In this document: piece after piece, positions 42,429-52,007 of the stretch
Layout of the letters: each line of letters starts with the position of its first letter
Position numbering within the stretch: position 1 is the stretch's first letter
Assembly: GCF_900155985.1 (NCBI RefSeq)
Contig: NZ_FTMA01000003.1
Span: forward strand, 248,001-312,000
DNA from: Maribacter ulvicola
GTDB taxonomy: Bacteria > Bacteroidota > Bacteroidia > Flavobacteriales > Flavobacteriaceae
Length of the DNA stretch: 64,000 bases
Reading direction: 5' to 3'
Position numbers and translations under genes: made by a program
Notes under the pieces: model-generated
Told to the model about the DNA's origin: nothing
What the model saw: only the letters and a program-made list of their open reading frames with translations
Databases searched by the model: none

Positions 42429-43874
42429 CTAATTTGTATGCTTTAAAATCTCTAAGAGTAAACTCCAAAATTTCTGCACAGATGAAATACTTACACGCTC
42501 GTCTGGCGAGTGGGCTCCAAGAATGGTGGGTCCAAAACTCACCATATCCACCTCAGGGTAGTTCTGGCCCAGAATACCACACTCTAAACCTGCATGACAA
42601 GCAACAACCCTAGGCTCTTCTTTGAACAAATTAAGATATGTGTTTTTAGCCACAGTCAATATTTCAGAATGCGGATTAGGGTTCCAGCCTGGGTAAGCAC
42701 CACTAAATTCAACTTTAAAACCACTAATCTCAAAAGCGGAGCGCAGAGAGTTGGCCAAATCTAACTTAGCGGTATCAACCGATGAGCGCGTTAAACACCC
42801 AATAGATATTTCTCCTTTTCCAACCTTTACAATTGCAATATTATTAGAAGTCTCCACCAATCCATCAATTGCACTACTCATGGCATACACGCCATTATGT
42901 GCAGCATATACTGCTTTAACCAGTTTTTCTTGAGCACCAAGACCCATTACCTTTTTCGCAGGCTTCATAACTTTTAACGCTACCTGCAAATCTGGTTCTT
43001 GAACGCGTAATTCTGTCTTTATTGCTTCAGAAAGTTCCTGAATCTTTTTAAGGAATTTATCGGTATGCTTTCTACCTATATTTAATTTACAAACACTTTC
43101 TCTAGGTATTGCATTTCTAAGACTACCGCCGTTCAATGAGCTGATACGAACATTATACTCCAGACCTAGAAAAAGTAATCTGTTCATAATTTTATTGGCA
43201 TTGCCCAAACCTTTATGAATATCCATACCGCTATGACCGCCTTTTAGACCTTTAACCGTAATCTCTAAACCGGCATCACCGTGTGCACCTTCTTTTTCAT
43301 TGTAGGTTCTAGTTGCCGTAACATCTATACCACCTGCACAACCAATATCAATTTCGTCATCTTCCTCCGTATCTAGATTTAGAAGAATTTCGCCTTTCAA
43401 TACACCCGCTTTCAATTCAAAAGCACCAGTCATACCAGTTTCTTCATCAATAGTAAACAAAGCTTCAAGAGCAGGATGCTGTATATCGTCACTTTCTAAA
43501 AGCGCCATAATTGCAGCAACTCCCATACCATTATCAGCCCCTAATGTGGTTCCGTTCGCTTTTACCCAATCACCATCAACATACATTTCTATACCTTGAG
43601 TTTCAAAATCAAAAACGGTATCTGCATTTTTTTGATGTACCATATCTAAATGACTTTGCAGCGTAATCATTTTCTTATCTTCCATGCCTTTGGTGGCAGG
43701 TTTTCTAATGATAACATTCCCTATTTCATCAGAGAAGGTTTCTAAACCAAGACCATTACCAAACTCCAACATAAAACTGATTACCCTTTCCTCCTTTTTA
43801 GAGGGTCTAGGTACCGCATTTAATCTAGAAAAATTCTTCCAAACGGAAGTAGGTTTTAATTTCTTAATATCCAT
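42429..43874 (-). CDS. pepD: Aminoacyl-histidine dipeptidase PepD (M20)
   Basis: A cytoplasmic zinc dipeptidase of 481 residues from the M20C group, cleaving Xaa-His and related dipeptides. Metal and catalytic motifs: LQSHLDMVHQKN (first His and Asp), GTTLGADNGMGVAA (bridging Asp), FTIDEETGMTGA (catalytic Glu pair), then the lid domain beginning near GHSGMDIHKGLGNA and the final ACHAGLECGIL with the C-terminal ligands in FGPTILGAHSPDER. Length matches E. coli PepD. It has its own promoter box 26 nt before the ATG. Confidence 0.95.
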   Translation of the reverse strand: MDIKKLKPTSVWKNFSRLNAVPRPSKKEERVISFMLEFGNGLGLETFSDEIGNVIIRKPATKGMEDKKMITLQSHLDMVHQKNADTVFDFETQGIEMYVDGDWVKANGTTLGADNGMGVAAIMALLESDDIQHPALEALFTIDEETGMTGAFELKAGVLKGEILLNLDTEEDDEIDIGCAGGIDVTATRTYNEKEGAHGDAGLEITVKGLKGGHSGMDIHKGLGNANKIMNRLLFLGLEYNVRISSLNGGSLRNAIPRESVCKLNIGRKHTDKFLKKIQELSEAIKTELRVQEPDLQVALKVMKPAKKVMGLGAQEKLVKAVYAAHNGVYAMSSAIDGLVETSNNIAIVKVGKGEISIGCLTRSSVDTAKLDLANSLRSAFEISGFKVEFSGAYPGWNPNPHSEILTVAKNTYLNLFKEEPRVVACHAGLECGILGQNYPEVDMVSFGPTILGAHSPDERVSISSVQKFWSLLLEILKHTN

Positions 43875-43900
43875 ACATTTTTTTTCGTGGTTAGCGCCTA

Positions 43901-43908
43901 CAAAAATA
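43901..43908 (-). promoter_or_regulatory. -7 promoter box for pepD
   Basis: CAAAAATA on the plus strand reads TATTTTTG on the minus strand, an exact TAnnTTTG box, 26 nt before the pepD ATG. Confidence 0.55.
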
Positions 43909-43929
43909 CTGATAGAAAAAGGATTTCGC

Positions 43930-43937
43930 TATTTTTG
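43930..43937 (+). promoter_or_regulatory. -7 promoter box immediately before the DUF3810 gene
   Basis: TATTTTTG is an exact TAnnTTTG box, 5 nt before the ATG, with the divergent pepD box 21 nt away. The start codon would fall on the predicted transcription start. Confidence 0.55.
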
Positions 43938-43942
43938 AGATA

Positions 43943-45010
43943 ATGAAGATATCTTTTAAAAATGCCATTGTTATTTCTTTGATCCCTCAGGTCATTATTG
44001 TAAAATGGCTGGCTACCCGTAGCTATTTAGTGGAACAGTACTACAGTAATGGTATATACCCTGTAATTTCAAAATTCTTTAGGCTTCTTTTTGGTTGGGT
44101 TCCATTTTCCGTGGGCGATATTATTTATTTCGTTTTAATACTACTTACCCTGCTCTATCTCATTAAAAATAGAACTTATATATGGCAACATAAACTTCTG
44201 TTCTTACAAAATGTAGCCGTGGTACTCTCTGTCGCTTATTTCACATTCCATGTCATGTGGGGTATGAATTATTATAGAGAACCTTTAGCTAAAAAGTTAG
44301 AGTTGGTTCCTAATAAAGATTATCAAGATTTACTGGATTTCACAGAACGCTTAATTCAGAAAACGAACGAAAGCCAAGTAACGATAACAAATGACTCAAG
44401 TTTAGCAGTCAAAATTCCGTATTCCCAAAAGGAGATTTTCAAAAAAACAATTCAAGGTTACGACCATTTAAAAACAATACATCCTTTTTTAGCTTACGAT
44501 AGACCAAGCATTAAAAAATCATTATTCAGTACAGGCCTAACATATATGGGTTACGCCGGATATTTAAATCCATTTACGAACGAGGCACAGGTAAACGGTC
44601 TACTCCCCAACTTTAGATTTCCTTTTGTTGCCGGTCATGAAGTAGGACATCAGATTGGCTACTCTGCAGAAAACGAAACAAATTTTATAGGTTATCTAGT
44701 TACCTCTAACAATAAGGACCTCTATTTTAAATATGCAGCATATGCTTACGGCCTAGGCTATTGTTTAAATGACATAAGAAGAACCAATACCGAAGATTTT
44801 GATAAGTTAATGTTGCAATTGAATTCTGGTGTAAAAAGCAACTTTCAAGAAATGGCTATTTTTTGGAATTCTTACGAGAACCCTATGGAACCTGTATTCA
44901 AATCAATATTCGATACATTTTTAAAGGCCAACAACCAAAAAGAAGGTATTAGAAGTTATAGTGCCGTAGTACTGTTCTTAGTTGCCTACCATAAAGACCA
45001 TCCTCTTTAA
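43943..45010 (+). CDS. DUF3810 membrane metallopeptidase-like protein
   Basis: A 355-residue protein with three hydrophobic segments in the first 110 residues (FRLLFGWVPFSVGDIIYFVL is one), then a soluble domain with a zinc-peptidase signature HEVGH in FPFVAGHEVGHQIGYSAENE at about 230-250, followed by a downstream E. This fits DUF3810, a family known from sequence only. The likely role is an inner-membrane metalloprotease with an external catalytic domain. The substrate is unknown. It is a single-gene unit facing away from pepD. Confidence 0.82.
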   Translation: MKISFKNAIVISLIPQVIIVKWLATRSYLVEQYYSNGIYPVISKFFRLLFGWVPFSVGDIIYFVLILLTLLYLIKNRTYIWQHKLLFLQNVAVVLSVAYFTFHVMWGMNYYREPLAKKLELVPNKDYQDLLDFTERLIQKTNESQVTITNDSSLAVKIPYSQKEIFKKTIQGYDHLKTIHPFLAYDRPSIKKSLFSTGLTYMGYAGYLNPFTNEAQVNGLLPNFRFPFVAGHEVGHQIGYSAENETNFIGYLVTSNNKDLYFKYAAYAYGLGYCLNDIRRTNTEDFDKLMLQLNSGVKSNFQEMAIFWNSYENPMEPVFKSIFDTFLKANNQKEGIRSYSAVVLFLVAYHKDHPL

Positions 45011-45149
45011 AACAGGTTAGGATTTCACAATCATTCATTAAAATAATCGCCCTTTTTATAAAATTTTAAGAAAATAATAGCTTTTCTCAATTACCACTTA
45101 CCCAAGTGTTAAACAAAAGTGAAATAGACCGTGTTTACTGTGTAATCCC

Positions 45150-45166
45150 AGTATTTTTAAAATACT
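45150..45166. repeat. Perfect palindrome upstream of the amidohydrolase pair
   Basis: AGTATTTT-T-AAAATACT, 8 bp arms around one base, ends 17 nt before the ATG. It could be an operator or a leader hairpin. A 173-nt intergenic region precedes the gene. Confidence 0.4.
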
Positions 45167-45183
45167 AATTCAAACCTAACGTA

Positions 45184-48138
45184 ATGAGAAAACTATTTTT
45201 TGTACTATGCCTACTTGGGTATGGTTCACTTTTAACTGCACAAGATTATTTTCCCGAAAATGCAGGGGTAAAAGTCAATAACAATAACTACACGGCTTTT
45301 ACAAATGCAAAAATCTTCATCACTCCAACTGAAGTCATCAAAAAAGGAACGTTATTAATCCAGCACGGCAAAGTTGTCAGCGCTTCTAGCACTGTTAGCA
45401 TTCCAAAAAATGCCGTTGTTATCGATTTAGAAGGAAAATCTATTTATCCATCCTTTATTGACATATACTCCAAATTTGGTGTAGAACAAGCAAAAAAGAA
45501 GCCCAGTGGCGGACGTTCTGCTCAATATGAACCTTCTAGGGAAGGCTATTATTGGAACGACCATATTATGCCAGAAAACAAGGCAATTGAAAAATTTAAT
45601 TATGATGATAAAGAAGCAAAAGTGTTGCGCGAAGCTGGTTTTGGTGTCGTAAATTCTCATATACATGACGGTATCGCCAGAGGCACCGGTGTTCTTATTG
45701 CCTTAAATGGTAGTGGCACCAATGCAAATAGGATTTTAGACGACCGCTCTGCTCAATATTTTTCTTTAACTAAAAGTATTGAAAAAAGTCAGTCCTATCC
45801 AGGATCATTAATGGGAGCGTTAGCCTTATTAAGACAAATGTATAGTGATGCAGATTGGTATGCCAAAGGCAATGCAACCACAACCGATCTATCTTTACAG
45901 GCATTGAATGAAAATAAGAACTTAGTTCAAATTTTTGAAGCCAAAGATAAATCCCATGATTTACGAGCCGATAAGATAGGAGATGCCAACGGCATACAAT
46001 ACACTATTTTAGGTGGAGGTAATGAATTTGAACGTATAGAGGAAATTAAAGAAACCAATGCCAAGTTCATAGTACCTCTTAATTTCCCAGATGCGTATGA
46101 TGTTTCTAATCCGTATGCTGTGGGGTACGTTTCTTTACAAGATATGCGATATTGGAACCAGGCTCCTTCTAACCCAAAGGTATTGGCAGACAACGGAATT
46201 CAGTTCTCCCTAACTACCCATGACCTAAAATCTCCTGCAAAGTTCAAGGAGAAGTTGATGAAAGCCATTGAATACGGACTTTCCACTACCAAAGCGCTAG
46301 AAGCTTTGACTACGGTACCTGCGCAAATACTAGGTAAATCAAATGAAATAGGTTCTTTAAAAACTGGTGCTCTAGCCAACTTCTTGATCACCTCTGGCGA
46401 TGTCTTTGATAAATCTATTACGCTTTACGAAAACTGGGTTCAAGGCACAAAAAGTGTTGTTAATGCAATGGATATAAAAGACATTCGTGGGGATTACAAC
46501 TTAACCGTGCAAGGAAAATCGTATGCTTTTTCTATAACCGGAGAAATTTCAAAACCTAAGATTGAGGTAAAACAGGACACTACCAAATTAAACTCAAAGA
46601 TTGCTTACAATGACAATTGGGTAACGTTATCATTTGCTACCGATAAAGGCAAAAAAACATATAGAATGATTGGTGCAGTTACTAAAGCATCAGATAACCT
46701 CACCGGTCGTTTGGTTTTACCAGACGGTACAGAATCACAATTTACAGCTACTAAATCTAAATCTTTCACCAAAAAAGAAGCTGAGAAAAAGAAAAAAGAA
46801 GATGTTATAAAAGTCATGCCGGTAACCTTCCCAAATGTAGGATACGGATTTGCATCTAAACCAAAAGCACAAAATACCTTATTTAAAAATGCAACGGTTT
46901 GGACCAGTGAAGATGCCGGAATTTTGGAAAATACGGATGTATTGGTTAAAAACGGAAAAATCGTTAAAATAGGAAAAGACCTCAGTGCTGGCGGCGCAAC
47001 CGTTATTGATGCAACGGGGAAACACTTAACTGCAGGTATTATTGACGAGCACAGTCATATTGCCGCTTTAGCCGTAAACGAAGCAGGTCAGAACAGTTCT
47101 GCAGAGGTAAAAATGGAAGATGTAGTGGATCCAGAACATATGGGTATTTATCATTCTCTTGCAGGTGGTGTTACATCACTTCAATTACTGCATGGTTCTG
47201 CAAACCCAATTGGGGGTAGATCGGCAATTTTAAAATTAAAATGGGGTGAAGAAGCAGACGGATTAATTTACGACAACTCTCCCAAGTTCATCAAATTCGC
47301 CCTTGGCGAAAATGTAAAGCAAAGTAACTGGGGCAGTTTTTCTCGTTTTCCACAAACACGTATGGGTGTAGAACAATTGTACATGAACTACTTTCAAAGA
47401 GCTAAGGAATATGATACCAAAAAGAAAAACGGGGAACCTTATCGTTATGATGAGGAAATGGAAGTACTGGCCGAGATAATTAACGGAGAACGTTTTATCT
47501 CCTGTCACTCCTATGTACAGAGTGAAATTAACATGATGATGAAGGTTGCTGAACATTTTGGTTTCAGAATAAACACATTTACCCATATATTAGAAGGATA
47601 TAAAGTAGCCGATAAAATGGCTGAACACGGCGTTGGTGCCGGTACCTTTAGCGACTGGTGGGCGTATAAATTTGAAGTAAACGACGCTATACCTTACAAT
47701 GCCGCAATAATGCAAAAGCAAGGTGTTGTTACCGCTATTAATAGTGATGACCGTGAAATGATCAGAAGATTAAATCAAGAAGCTGCAAAAACAATTAAAT
47801 ATGGTGGTATGACCGAATTAGAAGCTTGGAAAATGGTAACCATAAATCCTGCCAAACTTTTACATTTAGATGACCGTGTAGGTAGTATAAAAGAAGGTAA
47901 AGATGCTGATCTTGTTTTATGGTCCGGTAGCCCGCTATCTGTATATACCAAAGCAGAAAAAACGATGATCGAAGGTGTTACTTATTTTGATTTAGAAACG
48001 GATAAGAAAAACCGTGAGAAAATTAAAAAAGAAAGAAATGAATTGGTAACCATGATGCTTGATGAAAAAAGTAGTGGTAAAAAAACACAAGGTCCAAAGC
48101 AAAGTGTAAAAAGAGATTTTACTTGCGAAAGCCTTTAA
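45184..48138 (+). CDS. Exported double-module amidohydrolase-family protein
   Basis: A 984-residue protein with a signal peptide (KLFFVLCLLGYGSLLTAQ). It holds two amidohydrolase modules. In the N-terminal one (about 30-430) the metal-binding HxH is lost: after the barrel strand it reads YPSFIDIYSKFG. A beta-rich linker and a lysine-rich stretch (KKEAEKKKKEDV) follow at about 430-560. The C-terminal module (about 565-960) is intact: GIIDEHSHIAAL, then ISCHSYVQSE, FTHILEGYK and the catalytic Asp in TAINSDDREM, ending GSIKEGKDADLVLWSGSPLS. The fold is imidazolonepropionase-like. A hydrolase of cyclic amides or dipeptides outside the cytoplasm is plausible, but the substrate is unknown. Confidence 0.88.
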   Translation: MRKLFFVLCLLGYGSLLTAQDYFPENAGVKVNNNNYTAFTNAKIFITPTEVIKKGTLLIQHGKVVSASSTVSIPKNAVVIDLEGKSIYPSFIDIYSKFGVEQAKKKPSGGRSAQYEPSREGYYWNDHIMPENKAIEKFNYDDKEAKVLREAGFGVVNSHIHDGIARGTGVLIALNGSGTNANRILDDRSAQYFSLTKSIEKSQSYPGSLMGALALLRQMYSDADWYAKGNATTTDLSLQALNENKNLVQIFEAKDKSHDLRADKIGDANGIQYTILGGGNEFERIEEIKETNAKFIVPLNFPDAYDVSNPYAVGYVSLQDMRYWNQAPSNPKVLADNGIQFSLTTHDLKSPAKFKEKLMKAIEYGLSTTKALEALTTVPAQILGKSNEIGSLKTGALANFLITSGDVFDKSITLYENWVQGTKSVVNAMDIKDIRGDYNLTVQGKSYAFSITGEISKPKIEVKQDTTKLNSKIAYNDNWVTLSFATDKGKKTYRMIGAVTKASDNLTGRLVLPDGTESQFTATKSKSFTKKEAEKKKKEDVIKVMPVTFPNVGYGFASKPKAQNTLFKNATVWTSEDAGILENTDVLVKNGKIVKIGKDLSAGGATVIDATGKHLTAGIIDEHSHIAALAVNEAGQNSSAEVKMEDVVDPEHMGIYHSLAGGVTSLQLLHGSANPIGGRSAILKLKWGEEADGLIYDNSPKFIKFALGENVKQSNWGSFSRFPQTRMGVEQLYMNYFQRAKEYDTKKKNGEPYRYDEEMEVLAEIINGERFISCHSYVQSEINMMMKVAEHFGFRINTFTHILEGYKVADKMAEHGVGAGTFSDWWAYKFEVNDAIPYNAAIMQKQGVVTAINSDDREMIRRLNQEAAKTIKYGGMTELEAWKMVTINPAKLLHLDDRVGSIKEGKDADLVLWSGSPLSVYTKAEKTMIEGVTYFDLETDKKNREKIKKERNELVTMMLDEKSSGKKTQGPKQSVKRDFTCESL

Positions 48139-48177
48139 ATCAACACGCTACATTTCAAAAAACATAAAACAATACAA

Positions 48178-49470
48178 ATGAAAAAAGTTATAACTATAAT
48201 CATAGCCTTAGGTCTGGTCATACCAGCGATGGCACAACAAACGCCCGGTTCTAAACAAACAGAAGCTATAACCATAGAAGGCGCCACGGCACATTTGGGT
48301 AACGGAGAAGTTATTGAAAGTTCACTGATCATGTTTGAAGATGGGAAGATTACTTTTGTAGGGGATTCTAAAATGAAAATTGCACGAAAGGGCAAAGTAA
48401 TCAATGCTACCGGAAAACACGTGTACCCAGGTTTCATTGCACCTTCCAAAACACTAGGTTTAGTAGAAATCGATGCCGTGAGAGCATCAAAAGATGATGA
48501 CGAAATAGGCGATTTTATTCCTCATGTTAGAAGTTTAATCGCATACAACTCTGAATCCAAAGTTGTAGAAAGCATGCGCCCTAACGGAGTACTTATTGGA
48601 CAGATAGCACCTTCAGGAGGTAGAATTTCAGGTACGTCAAGCATTGTACAATTTGATGCCTGGAACTGGGAAGATGCTGCCATAAAAGTAGATGATGGTG
48701 TTCACTTAAACTGGCCTGCTACTTTTAAGCAAGGTCGTTGGTGGGCCGGTGAAGATCCAGGATACCAGCCAAACAAAGATTATGCTGAACAAATAGATGC
48801 AGTTACCAACTTCTTCAAAAATGCCGCTGCTTACGGTAAATCTACTACAAAAGAAGTAAACCCAGCCTATGCGGCAATGCAAGGGGTTTTTGATGGCAGT
48901 CAAAAATTATATGTGCATGCTAATGATGAAAAACAGATTATTGATGCTATCAATACTTTAAAATCTAACGGCGCTAAAGAAGTTGTTTTAATTGGCGGTT
49001 ATCATGCCTACAAAATTCCTGATTTTTTAAAGCGCAACAATATTCCTGTTTTAGTACAATACACTCATAACCTTCCGGTATTTGATGACGATGATTATGA
49101 CTTACCTTACAAACTACCTAAGTTGTTAGTAGATGCAGGTTTATTAGTGGGAATTCAAAACTCGAATGCAGCAAATTTTCAAACTAGAAATTTACCTTTC
49201 TATGCAGGACAAGCCGCACAACAAGGCTTAGATAAAGAAGTAGCCGTTCAATTATTAACAGGTAATACCGCTACAATTTTAGGCATAGACGACCTTTACG
49301 GAACTTTAGAAAATGGAAAGAGTGCTACACTTTTTATATCTGAAGGTGATGCTTTAGAAATGGCGGGCAATCAATTAACACATGTTTTCATTGATGGTAG
49401 AACTGTTTCTTTAGAAACACACCAAACTGAACTTTGGAAACGCTATATGGGCAAATACGAAGGAAAATAA
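48178..49470 (+). CDS. Exported amidohydrolase-like protein lacking the HxH metal site
   Basis: A 430-residue protein with a signal peptide (VITIIIALGLVIPAMAQ) and the amidohydrolase outline. The composite beta domain reads ESSLIMFEDGKITFVGD, the barrel begins GKHVYPGFIAPSKTLGL where active members have HxH, and the C-terminal part is GTLENGKSATLFISEGD. Because the ligands are missing, it is probably not catalytic by itself and resembles the degenerate half of the larger upstream gene. It starts 39 nt after that gene and the pair is likely co-expressed, perhaps as a complex. Ends in a strong hairpin. Confidence 0.87.
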   Translation: MKKVITIIIALGLVIPAMAQQTPGSKQTEAITIEGATAHLGNGEVIESSLIMFEDGKITFVGDSKMKIARKGKVINATGKHVYPGFIAPSKTLGLVEIDAVRASKDDDEIGDFIPHVRSLIAYNSESKVVESMRPNGVLIGQIAPSGGRISGTSSIVQFDAWNWEDAAIKVDDGVHLNWPATFKQGRWWAGEDPGYQPNKDYAEQIDAVTNFFKNAAAYGKSTTKEVNPAYAAMQGVFDGSQKLYVHANDEKQIIDAINTLKSNGAKEVVLIGGYHAYKIPDFLKRNNIPVLVQYTHNLPVFDDDDYDLPYKLPKLLVDAGLLVGIQNSNAANFQTRNLPFYAGQAAQQGLDKEVAVQLLTGNTATILGIDDLYGTLENGKSATLFISEGDALEMAGNQLTHVFIDGRTVSLETHQTELWKRYMGKYEGK

Positions 49471-49491
49471 TACATTTAAATTATTCATAAA

Positions 49492-49525
49492 AAAGAGGCT
49501 GTCTAGAATTTTAGACAGCCTCTTT
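49492..49525. terminator. Terminator after the amidohydrolase pair
   Basis: AAAGAGGCTGTCTA (49492-49505) pairs perfectly with TAGACAGCCTCTTT (49512-49525), 14 bp with a 6-nt loop, serving both convergent units. Confidence 0.9.
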
Positions 49526-49546
49526 CTTGTTACAAATAAGGTATAA

Positions 49547-49954
49547 CTATTTTTTACCAAGTAAATAGCCCACAAATGCCATTGGCATATAAGCTACTAA
49601 AATATCCAAAACGGTAAACCACATAGGACCTCCAAGCATAGCAATATTTACGGTACCGCCAATTAGGAAAAACAAGCCAACGATCAAAGCCATTAACATT
49701 TTTCTTGTTGCCGCTATTTTTGTTGCTACAAAAGCACCTACCAAAGTTCCCAATGCATGGGCTAGAAAAGGAAAAATAAAATTTTTAGGCTCAAATAAAT
49801 GCATAGTTGCTTTTAACCCTTCCATTGTCGTAATATCTCCACCTTCCGGTGGCGGAATTATGGAGCCACTAATCATAATAATTCCCATATTTACAATACT
49901 ACCAACTACTATTCCGGCTACGACACCCAAAATATTCTTTACTACAGAATTCAT
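49547..49954 (-). CDS. Small four-helix membrane protein of unknown function
   Basis: A 135-residue hydrophobic protein: NILGVVAGIVVGSIVNMGII, AHALGTLVGAFVATKIA, LMALIVGLFFLIGGTVNIAM and a C-terminal helix VLDILVAYMPMAFVGYLLG. A soluble loop of about 35 residues (PPPEGGDITTMEGLKATMH) follows the first helix. I do not recognise a named family with confidence. It is the last gene leftward of the molybdopterin cluster, 21 nt after moeA, but nothing shows a functional link. Confidence 0.75.
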   Translation of the reverse strand: MNSVVKNILGVVAGIVVGSIVNMGIIMISGSIIPPPEGGDITTMEGLKATMHLFEPKNFIFPFLAHALGTLVGAFVATKIAATRKMLMALIVGLFFLIGGTVNIAMLGGPMWFTVLDILVAYMPMAFVGYLLGKK

Positions 49955-49975
49955 ACAGAAACGTTTAATTAATTA

Positions 49976-51166
49976 CTACCTAGTCTTAACAAAGGATACA
50001 ACCTCCCCAACCTCATACTCCTTATTTCTTGGTTCTAGACAGATAAATCCGTCTGACTTTGCCAGACTGGTTAAATCTCCAGAACCATTTTCCATGACAG
50101 GAGTTGCCCATAACACCCCTTCTTTTTCTTCCGTATTCACCTGTATAAACCTGGTTAACGGTAATGATATGGTAATAGCCGTGCTCAGCTTAATATACAA
50201 TTTATCTATTGAAATACCCCATGAGGTTTGCAACCAAGGTAAAAAATAGAGATGATAATTAGCAAATGTAGACACCGGATTTCCTGGAAAAGAAAAAATT
50301 ACCGTCTTCAGCTTAGGGTGAATTCCAAACCAAAATGGCTTACCAGGTCTTTGTAGTACTCTATGAAAAACTTTCTTTACACCCAATGACTCCATTACTT
50401 CCGGGATAAAATCGAACTTTCCTTTAGATACTCCTCCACTCAATAGAAGCACATCATTATCTTGTAGAGCTTTTTCTAGTTCTCGCTCAATTTCCTTTTT
50501 ATCATCCAACAAATGAAGTGAACCGGCTTCAATTTTAGAATTCAATAATGCCGACTCAATCGTAAGCATGTTAGATTTCCGTATTTGATGTGGTTTAGGT
50601 ATCTCATCAACCTCAACCAGTTCATTTCCTGTTGCAACTGTGCAAATCTTAGGGTTTCCCTTAACCATTACCATTGCTTTCCCTACAGTAGCCATTACAC
50701 CTATTTCTGCGGGACTGATTTTTTTTCTTTTGGATAATAAAAGTGTTCCTTTTTTTTCATCGCTGCCCTGATAATGTATATTCTGACCCTTGGTTACATT
50801 CTTAGTGATGGTCACCGCACCATCTTCAATAGTAAGATGTTCATACATAACTACGGTATCGCAATGATTTGGCACTACAGCACCTGTCATCACTTCCAAA
50901 CAATTGCTTTTATCTTTTAAAACTTGCTGAACTACACCAGCGGCAGCAACTCCTTCTATTTTAAAAGCGTGTCTATTATTTGCTAAATCAGAGAACTGAA
51001 TGGCAATCCCGTCTTTGGTAGCGCGATCAAAGGGAGGAAAATCTCTATCGGCATAGATGTCCTCTGCCAATATTCTATTCAAACTATTTAAAAGTGGCAC
51101 ATTCTCTATTCCTAGATCTAGAGGATGGTCTAACACTTTTTGGTACGCTTCTTTAAATGTAATCAT
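49976..51166 (-). CDS. moeA: Molybdopterin molybdotransferase MoeA
   Basis: A cytoplasmic enzyme of about 396 residues that inserts molybdate into adenylylated molybdopterin. Typical features are FKEAYQKVLDHP at the N-terminus, EDIYADRDFPPFDRATKDGI, the VMTGAVVPNHCDTVVMYE segment, TVATGNELVEVDE and the loop LLSGGVSKGKFDF, then FSFPGNPVST. I choose the second ATG (MITFKEA), which matches the family's N-terminus, over MFNS at 51178. It is the last Moco gene in the run, 52 nt after the TauE-like gene. No separate mogA/moaB adenylyltransferase is visible. Confidence 0.95.
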   Translation of the reverse strand: MITFKEAYQKVLDHPLDLGIENVPLLNSLNRILAEDIYADRDFPPFDRATKDGIAIQFSDLANNRHAFKIEGVAAAGVVQQVLKDKSNCLEVMTGAVVPNHCDTVVMYEHLTIEDGAVTITKNVTKGQNIHYQGSDEKKGTLLLSKRKKISPAEIGVMATVGKAMVMVKGNPKICTVATGNELVEVDEIPKPHQIRKSNMLTIESALLNSKIEAGSLHLLDDKKEIERELEKALQDNDVLLLSGGVSKGKFDFIPEVMESLGVKKVFHRVLQRPGKPFWFGIHPKLKTVIFSFPGNPVSTFANYHLYFLPWLQTSWGISIDKLYIKLSTAITISLPLTRFIQVNTEEKEGVLWATPVMENGSGDLTSLAKSDGFICLEPRNKEYEVGEVVSFVKTR

Positions 51167-51230
51167 GGAATTAAACATAAAATATTAAAAACAGCACTCT
51201 TGAAGATTTGAAACTCATTATTTTGACTTT

Positions 51231-52007
51231 CTAAAATAATCCTAGTCCATTTACCAACAAGACCCGTATACCCACTACAAATACCAATAAGGCGGTAATC
51301 CTTTTTATGCCATTTGGCGATAGTTTTTTAAGGCTAATGCGAATACCTAATTGTCCGCCAAGAAGCACTGCTATGACCAAGCAAATTGTTTCTCGCCATG
51401 GTAATGACAACGATTGGCTAGTTATTAATCCGAATAAACCGGAAACCGAATTTACCAAAATAAAAAAACTTGCCAGAGCAGCTATTTTTATGGCTTTATT
51501 CCACCGTAGGTGATTTAGAACCGGAGCTAAAAAAATACCTCCACCAATACCTACTAATCCAGATAGGAAACCTATACCAGCGCCAAGAACATAACTCAAA
51601 TAATTCGGATACGCTGCAACCTCTTTTTTCGATTTATTGATTTCAAAGGTTTGAACAGCCAAAAACAATGCCGATAGAATTAGAGAACATCCCAAAATCA
51701 TAAAAAACACATTCTCTTTTAAACGATATGTAGCTCCTAGATACGCTAACGGAATACTTGCCAAAACAAAGGGTAGAAAATCTTTCAATTTTGCATGACC
51801 ATTTTTAAAATACAGATACGTACTACCTGAAACTACCACCAAATTACAAACCAACGCAATTGACCTTATGGCAAAAAAGCTTGTTAAAAATAGCGTCAAC
51901 AAAGCTAAATAGCTAGATCCACCACCAAAACCTACAGAAGAATATAATGTAGCTATGATAAAAAAACCAACGGATAAAAGTAGTAGTTGCTCAATAGGTA
52001 TCAACAT
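51231..52007 (-). CDS. TauE/SafE-family membrane exporter
   Basis: A 258-residue membrane protein with about eight hydrophobic segments and the two TauE/SafE repeat motifs: LYSSVGFGGGSSYLALLTLF near the N-terminus and LSGLVGIGGGIFLAPVLNHL in the second half. The family exports sulfite or other small sulfur-containing anions. It overlaps moeB by 17 nt inside the Moco gene run, so it may move sulfite or another sulfur product, or even an oxyanion for cofactor synthesis. That link is inference. Confidence 0.88.
   Translation of the reverse strand: MLIPIEQLLLLSVGFFIIATLYSSVGFGGGSSYLALLTLFLTSFFAIRSIALVCNLVVVSGSTYLYFKNGHAKLKDFLPFVLASIPLAYLGATYRLKENVFFMILGCSLILSALFLAVQTFEINKSKKEVAAYPNYLSYVLGAGIGFLSGLVGIGGGIFLAPVLNHLRWNKAIKIAALASFFILVNSVSGLFGLITSQSLSLPWRETICLVIAVLLGGQLGIRISLKKLSPNGIKRITALLVFVVGIRVLLVNGLGLF

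Noticed and set aside
8972-48425. CACGTG cores as candidate parS sites (about 8972 and 48420)
   Set aside because: They lack the palindromic flanks of parS and are inside coding sequence. A full pattern search was not possible by eye.
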